A stretch of 5,672 bases of DNA from Bacteroidales bacterium (lineage in GTDB: Bacteria; Bacteroidota; Bacteroidia; Bacteroidales; WCHB1-69): the NCBI GenBank assembly GCA_017964755.1, contig JAGCRI010000067.1, positions 1 through 5,672 on the forward strand, written 5' to 3'. Under the pieces are notes generated by a model. The model saw only the letters and a program-made list of their open reading frames with translations, was not told where the DNA came from and made no database searches. Every line of letters starts with the position of its first letter. Within the stretch, counting starts at the first letter, position 1. Of the stretch, positions 1 through 5,436 are shown in pieces. Both the position numbers and the translations under genes were made by a program.

Positions 1-278
1 TCAAGCTGGTCGCAGATGGCGACACGATAACCGGCACGGACAAGTTTCGGAAGATATGTGTCTATCGCATGATGTGGGAAGCCGGCAAGGTCAACGGAGG
101 CCGCCGCCCCATTTGCGCGTTTTGTGAGGACAATGCCCAAGACACGTGAAGTGGTGATAGCATCCTCCCCGAATGTCTCATAAAAATCGCCAACACGAAA
201 CAGCAGAATTGCGTCAGGATGTTTAGCCTTGAACTGGTTGTACTGCTTCATCAAGGGGGTTTCAGAAATCTTGTCCAT
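1..278 (-). CDS. mutS: DNA mismatch repair protein MutS, N-terminal part (runs off the window)
   Basis: Only the first 92 codons are present; the gene continues past base 1. MutS recognises mismatches and small loops in DNA and starts methyl-independent or methyl-directed repair with MutL. The visible part is domain I, the mismatch-recognition domain. It opens with the family's usual TPLMKQY-type start, then LLFRVGDFYETF, which contains the Phe-x-Glu mismatch-contact motif (Phe32, Glu34). The segment AGFPHHAIDTYLPKLV followed by AGYRVAICDQL is also typical of MutS domain I. The ATG at 278 gives the standard family N-terminus, so the start is secure. The gene lies downstream of a terminator hairpin and has a TAnnTTTG element 25 bases upstream, so it is probably transcribed separately from the regulator gene. 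Identification is firm; completeness cannot be judged. Confidence 0.96.
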   Translation of the reverse strand, partial: MDKISETPLMKQYNQFKAKHPDAILLFRVGDFYETFGEDAITTSRVLGIVLTKRANGAAASVDLAGFPHHAIDTYLPKLVRAGYRVAICDQL

Positions 279-302
279 TTATCAAATATTACTTAGAAAG
301 TG

Positions 303-310
303 CAAAATTA
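303..310 (-). promoter_or_regulatory. Candidate Bacteroidota -7 promoter element for mutS
   Basis: On the minus strand this reads TAATTTTG, a full match to the TAnnTTTG -7 consensus of Bacteroidota primary-sigma promoters. It begins 2 bases after the T-run of the hairpin at 314-343, so the transcript would start about 15-20 bases before the mutS ATG. I find no TTG at the expected -33 distance, because that place is occupied by the hairpin. A match to one short element in AT-rich DNA can be chance. Confidence 0.4.
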
Positions 311-312
311 CC

Positions 313-343
313 AAAAAAAGCGGTACGAAAGTGCCGCTTTTTT
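313..343 (-). terminator. Rho-independent terminator (probably bidirectional)
   Basis: The arms 314-326 and 331-343 form a 13-position stem around a 4-base loop. Its core is GCGG/CCGC, flanked by six A-T pairs. Read on the minus strand it ends in seven T residues (319-313) and has one C-A mismatch. Read on the plus strand the same position is a G-U pair and the loop is GAAA, a stable GNRA-type loop, so it should also stop transcription in that direction. It begins 4 bases after the stop codon of the outer-membrane-protein remnant at 348-350 and separates the regulator region from mutS. Confidence 0.8.
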
Positions 344-347
344 ATTG

Positions 348-480
348 TTAAAATGACCATATATACCTGAAGCCTGCCCCATACATCAACCTAAAGGCAT
401 TGGTACATTTTCATTTTCCAGATTTAGAAACGCAAATTATCTCCTGCCAAATTACACTTTATGAAATTGCAATGAGAACA
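348..480 (-). pseudogene. Remnant of an outer-membrane beta-barrel protein gene, C-terminal end
   Basis: The minus-strand frame ending in TAA at 350-348 encodes, in its last codons (from 407 down), a peptide ending LMYGAGFRYIWSF. It has aromatic residues at -1, -3, -5 and -7 (Phe, Trp, Tyr, Phe), the C-terminal beta-signal of barrel proteins read by the BAM complex. This frame is closed upstream by a TGA at 413-411. Sense can be carried upstream only by changing frame: one missing base near 392-395 joins it to NLENENVPMPL, and another near 425-431 joins that to NLAGDNLRF. I see no usable start. A terminator follows the stop by 4 bases, as expected of a true gene end. The coding trace of 348-410 is seen directly; the two frameshifts and the upstream extension are inference. 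A chance ORF fragment cannot be excluded. Confidence 0.42.
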
Positions 481-485
481 TGATT

Positions 486-1241
486 CTATTTTCTGTCGAA
501 CCGTTCCATCAGTTCAATGGAATAGGTGCGCGACAGCAGGAATGCCGTATCACGGATGTAGATTTTCTGGTTCGCGATTTTGTCAATTTTGTCACAATTG
601 ACAATTACAGACTTGTTTACCCGTGCGAAACGCTCAAACGGCAACTCTTTGAGAATTTTCACCAGCGTTGAAGCGTGATAGTGTGGTTTCCCGTCCACAT
701 CAATGATTTTCACCACATTGCCGACATTCAGTATGTAGAGTATGTCATCGTAGCGCACCCGTGTCTTGTCGCGGTGGTGCCGAAGGATAATGTACTCTTT
801 AGGGATTTGTGGCTTTGCCTTGTATTTCAGCGCGACAGGCGGTTCTGCAGCGGCTGGTTCGTTCGGCTCCGTCTTCAACGATGTCGCTATGGTTATTATT
901 TTGCTTATTGTGCGGCAAAAATCTGTCAACGAAAATTCAGGACGAATGAGGTCAAAGAATCCGTTGTCCAAATAATTTTTCAAAGTATCCATTTTTTGCG
1001 TGATTCCAATTATGAACGGCGGCTTGGTCATTATCTGCAAAAAATCAGCCACCGCAGAATTGGCGCCGCAAATATCAAGAAAAAGCACATCAGGCCGCAA
1101 ATGCGTCAGTTTCTCAATCATTTCCAGTTCATTTTTGAAAACTGCCAGAACCTCTATGGTGTCAAAGTTCTGTATGTACTCAAGAATACGATTCTCAATT
1201 TCAGCACTATTTACATAAAGCGTACATTTAAGTTTGTTCAT
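486..1241 (-). CDS. LytTR-type response regulator with a degenerate receiver domain
   Basis: The 251-residue protein has an N-terminal CheY-like receiver (about 3-115), a Pro/Ala/Glu-rich linker (about 123-145) and a C-terminal LytTR DNA-binding domain (about 148-247). The LytTR part shows the family's FARVNKSVIVN segment (residues 205-215) after a strand-rich region with YILNVGNVVKI. In the receiver the phospho-acceptor Asp56 (FLDI) is present. However, the usual acidic pair after the first strand is Asn11-Ser12, the conserved Thr/Ser position after strand four is Ile80 by ungapped alignment, and the conserved Lys of the KP motif is Arg100 (IRP). Normal phosphorylation control is therefore doubtful. 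LytTR regulators are usually driven by a LytS-like or other membrane histidine kinase; none is in the window. The gene stands alone with its own promoter candidate and an A-rich leader. Target genes cannot be read from the sequence. Confidence 0.9.
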   Translation of the reverse strand: MNKLKCTLYVNSAEIENRILEYIQNFDTIEVLAVFKNELEMIEKLTHLRPDVLFLDICGANSAVADFLQIMTKPPFIIGITQKMDTLKNYLDNGFFDLIRPEFSLTDFCRTISKIITIATSLKTEPNEPAAAEPPVALKYKAKPQIPKEYIILRHHRDKTRVRYDDILYILNVGNVVKIIDVDGKPHYHASTLVKILKELPFERFARVNKSVIVNCDKIDKIANQKIYIRDTAFLLSRTYSIELMERFDRK

Positions 1242-1270
1242 TTTTGTGCGTTTTTGTTTTATTTTTTTGT

Positions 1271-1289
1271 TTTGTAAAATATTTACAAA
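1271..1289. promoter_or_regulatory. Palindrome overlapping the response-regulator promoter (possible operator)
   Basis: TTTGTAAA at 1271-1278 and TTTACAAA at 1282-1289 form a perfect 8-base inverted repeat with a 3-base spacer. The right arm covers the TTTG of the candidate -7 element at 1286-1293, and the palindrome reaches to about the expected transcription start. A protein dimer bound here would block RNA polymerase. The DNA is AT-rich, so chance is a real alternative. Confidence 0.4.
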
Positions 1290-1316
1290 TATATTGTTTC
1301 TAAATCTTTATATCAG
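1286..1316 (-). promoter_or_regulatory. Candidate Bacteroidota promoter of the LytTR regulator gene
   Basis: On the minus strand TATATTTG (1293-1286) matches TAnnTTTG exactly. CTG at 1316-1314, 20 bases upstream, matches two of three bases of the -33 TTG box. The transcript would begin near 1278, giving a leader of about 35-40 bases that is very A-rich, as is common for translation starts in Bacteroidota. Confidence 0.5.
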
Positions 1317-1320
1317 AGTA

Positions 1321-1375
1321 AAAATAAAAAAAGTGACGAAGAGGCCTGAAATGACTTGTTTATTACTCTTCACAC
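1321..1375 (-). terminator. Terminator-like hairpin with T-run
   Basis: On the minus strand GTG-T-GAAGAG (1375-1366) pairs with CTCTTC-GT-CAC (1343-1333), giving nine pairs with a small internal loop. It is followed by TTTTTTT, A and TTTT (1332-1321). The 22-base loop is large for an intrinsic terminator, which lowers confidence. It lies just upstream of the regulator promoter and would stop read-through from the cvpA side. Confidence 0.5.
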
Positions 1376-1376
1376 C

Positions 1377-1506
1377 AAAAAAACGGCAGATTTAAGGCGG
1401 GAAACGGTTTTCATAGCTGAAAAACGCAATTTTAAGATAAAACAGCATATTTATGCTGAAAAAGGTCTGCAATATGCGTTTTTTGAAATATAAACCGACC
1501 CGTCTG
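1377..1506 (-). ncRNA. Long nested hairpin with T-run; candidate structured RNA or 3'-UTR element
   Basis: The sequence holds several stems nested in order. From outside in they are: CAGA (1387-1390) with TCTG (1503-1506); CGGG (1398-1401) with CCCG (1499-1502); CGGTTT (1405-1410) with AAACCG (1492-1497); AAAAACGCA (1420-1428) with TGCGTTTTT (1475-1483); and CAGCATA (1443-1449) with TATGCTG (1452-1458). The internal loops are nearly symmetric (3/1, 9/8 and 14/16 bases). Reading along the minus strand, the outermost stem is followed after 3 bases by TTTTTTT (1383-1377), so the whole structure could end a transcript. A TATTTTTG element at 1541-1534 could start an RNA of about 150 bases, but it has no clear -33 box. 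It could be a small RNA, the structured 3' end of the tadA-cvpA transcript, or a decayed palindromic repeat. I do not recognise a known RNA family; a bubble-interrupted hairpin invites comparison with 6S RNA, without proof. Confidence 0.4.
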
Positions 1507-1587
1507 AAAGGGATATTACCGGAATATGACTTTCAAAAATAACTGTTTTAGGCAAAACTTTGGAAAAAAAATAAAGAATTTGTATTT

Positions 1588-2049
1588 TTAAAAAGCCTTA
1601 TGAACACACCATGCGACCACCGGCTCAACACTTCTGCAAAAAATTGAAGCCGATTTTGTATCTTCCTTTATGACAACGGAATGCTCATCAACTTTAAAAA
1701 TGAACATAAAAAGAATGCCAAAGACAAGAAGCACCTTCAAAGCCCCGAAGCATAAGCCGAGAATATGGTCTAAGGTATCAGAAATAACCAATTTTACAAT
1801 TTTAGACACCAATATTGCGAGAAAATGGACTAAAATCAAGAAAAAGAAAAAGAGAATGATGAAAGTAACTATCTCAACGGTGAGCGAACCGCCAAGCTGC
1901 TGGGCTATAAGCGGGGAAAACTTGATTGCAGCCCAACCGCCGCCAATAATTGCAATTATTGACGCTACCTCCTTGATCAGCCCGTTCTTAAGTCCCCTGA
2001 ATCCGAACCATGCCAACGGTATTAATACAATTATGTCTATCCAGTTCAT
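1588..2049 (-). CDS. cvpA: CvpA-family inner-membrane protein
   Basis: A 153-residue protein with four predicted membrane segments (about 3-19, 28-44, 58-85 and 96-118 from the chosen start). It carries typical CvpA features: an N-terminal MNWIDIIVL start, the GLIKEV turn after the first segment, and LDHILGLCFGALK leading into the last segment. In Proteobacteria CvpA is linked to colicin V production and to envelope stress such as bile resistance; its molecular activity is unsettled. The frame stays open upstream to an ATG at 2085, but the ATG at 2049 is preferred. It gives the normal family N-terminus and overlaps the stop of the upstream gene as ATGA (2049-2046), a sign of translational coupling. 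It is the last gene of the tadA - barrel protein - cvpA group. The roughly 35 residues after the last membrane segment are polar and unremarkable. Confidence 0.88.
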   Translation of the reverse strand: MNWIDIIVLIPLAWFGFRGLKNGLIKEVASIIAIIGGGWAAIKFSPLIAQQLGGSLTVEIVTFIILFFFFLILVHFLAILVSKIVKLVISDTLDHILGLCFGALKVLLVFGILFMFIFKVDEHSVVIKEDTKSASIFCRSVEPVVAWCVHKAF

Positions 2050-2819
2050 TTGTCCCAAGGTGATTTTGAAATATCCTTTGTCCATTTTCCTTTTTCGTTC
2101 TTCACAAATTTCTCGTTAAAAATGTACATCAGACGAAGTGATATTGTATGATTGTGAAAATTGCTTGTCCAGCTGTCAGTGTCACCGTTGGTCTTCACTG
2201 TAACGTAAGTAAGTTTGCGTATAGGAGCGATAGAATAACTCCAGCGGAGACCGAATTTAAGCCCTTTCCATATTCGGGCGCGCACATCAACCAACACGCT
2301 CCAGTCGCTTGTGGAATAGGTTTTTGAGCGGACATTAGTAGTGCGTGCAAAGCCGTTATATATTTCCTTGGCACGGACGAGGCGTCCCCACGAGAAACCT
2401 GCCCCTATTGCCCACCCCGTATTGTGGTCTTCATAGTGCGCCAAAAGCGGAATCTCAACATAGTCGAGGTTTATCTTGCACTTCATAAGCGGGTCGAAAG
2501 CCACAGCGCGGTTAACATCTTCAAACATCACAGATGCGTAGGCCGCTGTGTCAAAAGCACTTTCCATCCTGTATTTTTTATATGAACCTTTTTGCGTGAA
2601 CATAAGTTCGAGAGTGATTGTCCAATGCTGTTTTGCATCAAGTGGCAGAGAGATGCCGGCACCGACATTTGCCCCAACTTTGTAAAAACCATGCACATCG
2701 TCACCCTCAATCTGGGCAAGGTTTACACCCGCAAAGACTGAGCCAAGAAACTTTTGCGCAAAAAGGTCGGAAAAGCTGATAGTGACAAGAAGAGATAGTG
2801 CTAACAATATTTTTTTCAT
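2046..2819 (-). CDS. Outer-membrane beta-barrel protein, PorT-like family
   Basis: A 257-residue exported protein. It has a signal peptide of about 21 residues ending LFA before Gln22, followed by alternating polar/hydrophobic strands typical of the 8-strand-size barrel family annotated as PorT-like or OMP_b-brl. Characteristic pieces are the glycine-rich first hairpin (GSVFAGVNL, then KVGANVGAGISLPL), LELMFTQKGSYKKY, LDYVEIPLLAHYE, and the late strands FGLRWSYSIAPI and TISLRLMYIF. The barrel appears to end near residue 234. A charged 23-residue tail follows, so the beta-signal is not at the extreme C-terminus, which is unusual for this class. The start ATG overlaps the tadA stop as ATGA (2819-2816) and its own stop overlaps the cvpA start, so all three are probably translated from one message. 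True PorT serves type IX secretion; this protein is only PorT-like by fold and I cannot assign a substrate or partner. Confidence 0.82.
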   Translation of the reverse strand: MKKILLALSLLVTISFSDLFAQKFLGSVFAGVNLAQIEGDDVHGFYKVGANVGAGISLPLDAKQHWTITLELMFTQKGSYKKYRMESAFDTAAYASVMFEDVNRAVAFDPLMKCKINLDYVEIPLLAHYEDHNTGWAIGAGFSWGRLVRAKEIYNGFARTTNVRSKTYSTSDWSVLVDVRARIWKGLKFGLRWSYSIAPIRKLTYVTVKTNGDTDSWTSNFHNHTISLRLMYIFNEKFVKNEKGKWTKDISKSPWDK

Positions 2820-3262
2820 CTGCGCTTGTTTTGAAAAAACTGTTTCAAAAGTGCTGACGATTCCTTTTCAAGAATACCGGCAACAACTTCAGTTTTAGGG
2901 TGAAGGATGTTTTTCTGCAAAAGCGAATATCCTTTTTTCGGATCGGCGGCGGCAAAAACAAGGCGTCCTAACTGCGCCCACGCGATAGCCCCCGCGCACA
3001 TGACACACGGTTCCAATGTGACATACAACGTACAATCGTTCAGATATTTCGCGCCCAAATTTGCAGCTGCAGCCGTTATGGCCTGCATCTCGGCATGGGC
3101 TGTAACATCGTTGAGTGTCTGCGTGAGGTTGTGCCCCCGCCCGATGATTTCGTTGTCGGCGACAACCACTGCACCAATAGGCACCTCATCGGCTGCGTAT
3201 GCCTCCTCCGCCTCTGCCAACGCCAACCTCATAAAAAATTCGTCATCAAAAAACATCAGCAT
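2816..3262 (-). CDS. tadA: tRNA adenosine(34) deaminase TadA
   Basis: A zinc enzyme that converts adenosine to inosine at the wobble position of tRNA-Arg(ACG), allowing it to read several CGN codons. The 148-residue length is normal. The cytidine/deoxycytidylate-deaminase fold is shown by TAHAEMQAI, with zinc ligand His56 and proton-shuttle Glu58, and by TLEPCVMCAGA, with zinc ligands Cys86 and Cys89. EVPIGAVVV and GRGHN in the N-terminal part, and ADPKKG and a basic C-terminal helix, also fit TadA rather than a free-nucleoside deaminase. The start at 3262 is used, but the ATG at 3256 (residue 3) is equally acceptable. It heads the group with the barrel protein and cvpA. A promoter lies just upstream, leaving a very short leader. 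All catalytic residues are intact. Confidence 0.96.
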   Translation of the reverse strand: MLMFFDDEFFMRLALAEAEEAYAADEVPIGAVVVADNEIIGRGHNLTQTLNDVTAHAEMQAITAAAANLGAKYLNDCTLYVTLEPCVMCAGAIAWAQLGRLVFAAADPKKGYSLLQKNILHPKTEVVAGILEKESSALLKQFFQNKRR

Positions 3263-3275
3263 TTTTTCGTTTGCG

Positions 3276-3307
3276 CAAAGATACTACTATTTTGTCTTCA
3301 GTAACAA
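3276..3307 (-). promoter_or_regulatory. Bacteroidota-type promoter of the tadA gene group
   Basis: On the minus strand TTG (3307-3305), a 21-base spacer and TATCTTTG (3283-3276) match the -33/-7 consensus of Bacteroidota primary-sigma promoters. Transcription would start near 3270, about 10 bases before the tadA ATG. It is the best promoter match in the window, and it argues that tadA is not simply dependent on the upstream lipoprotein transcript. Confidence 0.65.
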
Positions 3308-3383
3308 AAAATTTTTTCTTTTGGCAAACAAATAGTGCCAAGACGACAAAATCAAAAAAAACGACAGTAAGTTACCGTATGGA

Positions 3384-3989
3384 CTATTCGAACTCCTCAA
3401 CTCTCCCGTCTCCGGAATAAACTCTGATATATTTGCCGTCACTTGTTGAAAAAATGTATGACGGATATTCATCAAAAGGCGGTGCCAATGCTGTTCTCAT
3501 AGTCATCGTCATACCAGTTGGCAGTGGAAGCTCTGACTCGTGCAGCAACACCCAAGCCTGCGAAAATGAAACCGGAATGTCGTTAATGTCAATTACCATA
3601 TCACCTATTACGTGGTCTATGAATGCTGTAATTTCAGGTTCCGCTTCAAATTCATTGGCATTATGGTCAATAAGAACTACCGTATCTTCAACCTGAAAAA
3701 CCGTTTCCATGGAAATAATTGTCGGCTTTGTGAGCTTATGAACACTGTCGGCAAACAAGACTTTGGCTTCAAAAAACATATAATCATCCCCGTACATATC
3801 CTTAATTTTCTGACAGTCAGCGACAATCACTTTGTCAAAATCGTATGAATCCACAACAGTTGGTGTCGGCTGCGGTTTCTGTTCATTTTCCGTTTTTTTC
3901 TTATCACATGAGACAAAAACGAGAAGAAAAGCGCAAAATGCAATTTGAAGTGTAATTCTTTTTTTCTTGTTTTTAAATTTAAAATTCAT
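3384..3989 (-). CDS. Hypothetical lipoprotein
   Basis: A 201-residue protein I cannot assign to a named family. The N-terminus is strongly basic (KFKNKKKR), followed by a hydrophobic stretch and the lipobox-like VFVSC, giving lipidation at Cys28. A Lys/Glu/Gln/Pro-rich linker (about 29-44) then leads to a globular domain. That domain is acidic and strand-rich. Its last part, with an Ala-Trp helix start near 145, PLPTGMTMTMRTAL and SYIFSTSDGKYIRVYSGDG, recalls the small PepSY-like domains of Bacteroidota lipoproteins; this is a resemblance by eye only. No acidic surface-export signal directly follows the cysteine (DKKK instead), so the side of the membrane it faces is unclear. The gene starts 19 bases after the stop of the HExxH protein gene and has no promoter of its own that I can see, which suggests co-transcription and possibly a shared envelope role. 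Confidence 0.75.
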   Translation of the reverse strand: MNFKFKNKKKRITLQIAFCAFLLVFVSCDKKKTENEQKPQPTPTVVDSYDFDKVIVADCQKIKDMYGDDYMFFEAKVLFADSVHKLTKPTIISMETVFQVEDTVVLIDHNANEFEAEPEITAFIDHVIGDMVIDINDIPVSFSQAWVLLHESELPLPTGMTMTMRTALAPPFDEYPSYIFSTSDGKYIRVYSGDGRVEEFE

Positions 3990-4008
3990 ATATTAATTAT
4001 ACTAAAAT

Positions 4009-5409
4009 CTAACGACTTATCTGCCAACGGATACCAGCCCTGACAGAAAAGCTTGGGTTCAGGCAAACGTTGCCGGCGACCCAACCTTTGCTTTTCCAGC
4101 CAAGTTCGAGGTAAGGATCTATATACCGGCTGTGGTACGATATTCTCGCATTCACCAATCCTCCAACCGCACCTTTTTTAGTGTAAAAAGACATATCCTT
4201 CGGCTGCACCCAGAACATAACCCTACCACCAATCTGCATTCGGTTGTCTAACAGCGGGAAATCGACAAGTCCGGCCTCAATTCCTGCAAAATGATAGTGG
4301 AGATTATTATAGCTATGAAGCGTTGTGTACAAATTGAATTTGGGTGCCTGCAAATACAGGTCAAGAGAGATGTCATCGCCGAAAGAGGTCAGATAGTGGC
4401 GGAAAGCGAAATTCCCGAACCACTCGCCTTCAGAAGTGTTTGCAAGGCGGATATGCGAAAAACCAATCATCATCGGCGACACGAAATTGAAAATATCCAA
4501 ATATGTCTGGCGCAAAAGATATTTCCGGCCTTCCTCAGTTATGTCATCATACATGATATAGCGATTAACACCAACACCGCTGGGATGAAGCCCACGCGCC
4601 GCGTATGGTTTGTCGGGGAAACAAAGCGCATCAATCCAAGCATTCATATCCATACCTGTGAAATCACGCTCCTTTATGGTCTTCTCAATCTCATTGCGTT
4701 TTCGCGTCCCTTCGTCACCGCCGCCATGTGCGCAACTGCTCACATACACAATGTTTTGCACCAAATACATTATGTAAAGCACCTCGTTGTCAAGATTCTG
4801 ATGATAGAAAAATTCATTGGCCTGAAGGTTGCGGACAAGTTGCACCTCGGCCTCATGCCCTGCACTCATAAGGCGCACAAAATCAGAATGATGCTCATCA
4901 CAAAGATTTTCAAGATGCTCGTCTTTCACATGATTCACTGCAATAGAACTTTTACCGAAAGGAAAGGTCAGCACCTCGTTAAAGCTGTCAAAGCCATATT
5001 GAGTCATAACACCGCGATGGTACTCTTCGTGAAGCCAAGGCGCGCCCAACGGAAGCCATTGCGAAACCACATCAAAACCGCTAATCAGCAACCTCTGTAT
5101 GAAAGCCTGCGCCCCAACGCTTTTTCTGATACGGATATTTTTGAAACCGAAATGGACAGCAGAATAAAAATCAACAGAATAGGCCAATGAGGTCTCCATG
5201 CCAGGATTCATATATGACTTGAAGAAGCCGCCTGTGGCACGGTAAGCATAGATTTGCGAAGGCAAATCAACCAACGGCATATCCAAATAGACTGCCCCGA
5301 TAGTGTCCTTATAAAAGAACATGTTGTTTTTGAAATTCCGTTGCCCGCAGACTAATACAGGCAAGGAAAAGAGCCCTATAAGAAATGTCAGGATTAATAA
5401 CTTCTTCAT
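4009..5409 (-). CDS. Secreted HExxH-containing protein with beta-rich C-terminal half (putative zincin)
   Basis: A 466-residue exported protein of a family I do not recognise. A signal peptide covers about residues 1-22 (VCG before Gln23). Cys21 is not preceded by the small residue needed for lipidation. Residues 95-230 look helical and hold PWLHEEYHRGVM, a HExxH motif (His127, Glu128, His131). SAGHEAEVQ follows 55 residues later, in which Glu186 or Glu188 could be the third zinc ligand, as in gluzincins. A second helix-like hydrophobic stretch (about 209-225) follows. From about 330 to the end the sequence alternates like beta-strands (FAGIEAGLVDF, MQIGGRVMFWV, YLELGWKS) and ends SVRAGIRWQISR, which resembles a barrel's last strands. 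It may be an outer-membrane protein with a periplasmic or embedded zincin domain. Protease activity is inference from the motif alone. It follows secA by 27 bases and precedes the lipoprotein by 19. Confidence 0.72.
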   Translation of the reverse strand: MKKLLILTFLIGLFSLPVLVCGQRNFKNNMFFYKDTIGAVYLDMPLVDLPSQIYAYRATGGFFKSYMNPGMETSLAYSVDFYSAVHFGFKNIRIRKSVGAQAFIQRLLISGFDVVSQWLPLGAPWLHEEYHRGVMTQYGFDSFNEVLTFPFGKSSIAVNHVKDEHLENLCDEHHSDFVRLMSAGHEAEVQLVRNLQANEFFYHQNLDNEVLYIMYLVQNIVYVSSCAHGGGDEGTRKRNEIEKTIKERDFTGMDMNAWIDALCFPDKPYAARGLHPSGVGVNRYIMYDDITEEGRKYLLRQTYLDIFNFVSPMMIGFSHIRLANTSEGEWFGNFAFRHYLTSFGDDISLDLYLQAPKFNLYTTLHSYNNLHYHFAGIEAGLVDFPLLDNRMQIGGRVMFWVQPKDMSFYTKKGAVGGLVNARISYHSRYIDPYLELGWKSKGWVAGNVCLNPSFSVRAGIRWQISR

Positions 5410-5436
5410 AAAAGGCCGACTTCGTCTTAAATCTTA

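Noticed and set aside
675..1277. Open frame of 200 codons on the plus strand
   Set aside because: It is antisense to the LytTR regulator gene, whose two domains are clearly recognisable. The antisense product shows no recognisable features.
1416..1463. Direct repeat GCTGAAAAA at 1416-1424 and 1455-1463
   Set aside because: Both copies are adjacent to stems of the nested hairpin and the repeat is only nine bases. It is better explained as part of that structure than as a repeat array or recombination site.
1588..2085. Earlier ATG at 2085 as the start of cvpA
   Set aside because: It adds 12 polar residues before the normal CvpA N-terminus and would lengthen the overlap with the barrel-protein gene to 40 bases. 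The ATG at 2049 makes a standard ATGA overlap.
3263..3383. Possible terminator between the lipoprotein gene and tadA (TTGGCA with TGCCAA, and an A6T6 run)
   Set aside because: The stem has only six pairs with a 9-base loop, and no T-run follows it directly on the minus strand, so it is not a convincing intrinsic terminator.
4291..5190. Long open frame of 299 codons on the plus strand
   Set aside because: It lies fully opposite the HExxH protein gene, which has a signal peptide, conserved-looking motifs and good operon spacing. The plus-strand product shows no domain, signal or strand pattern.
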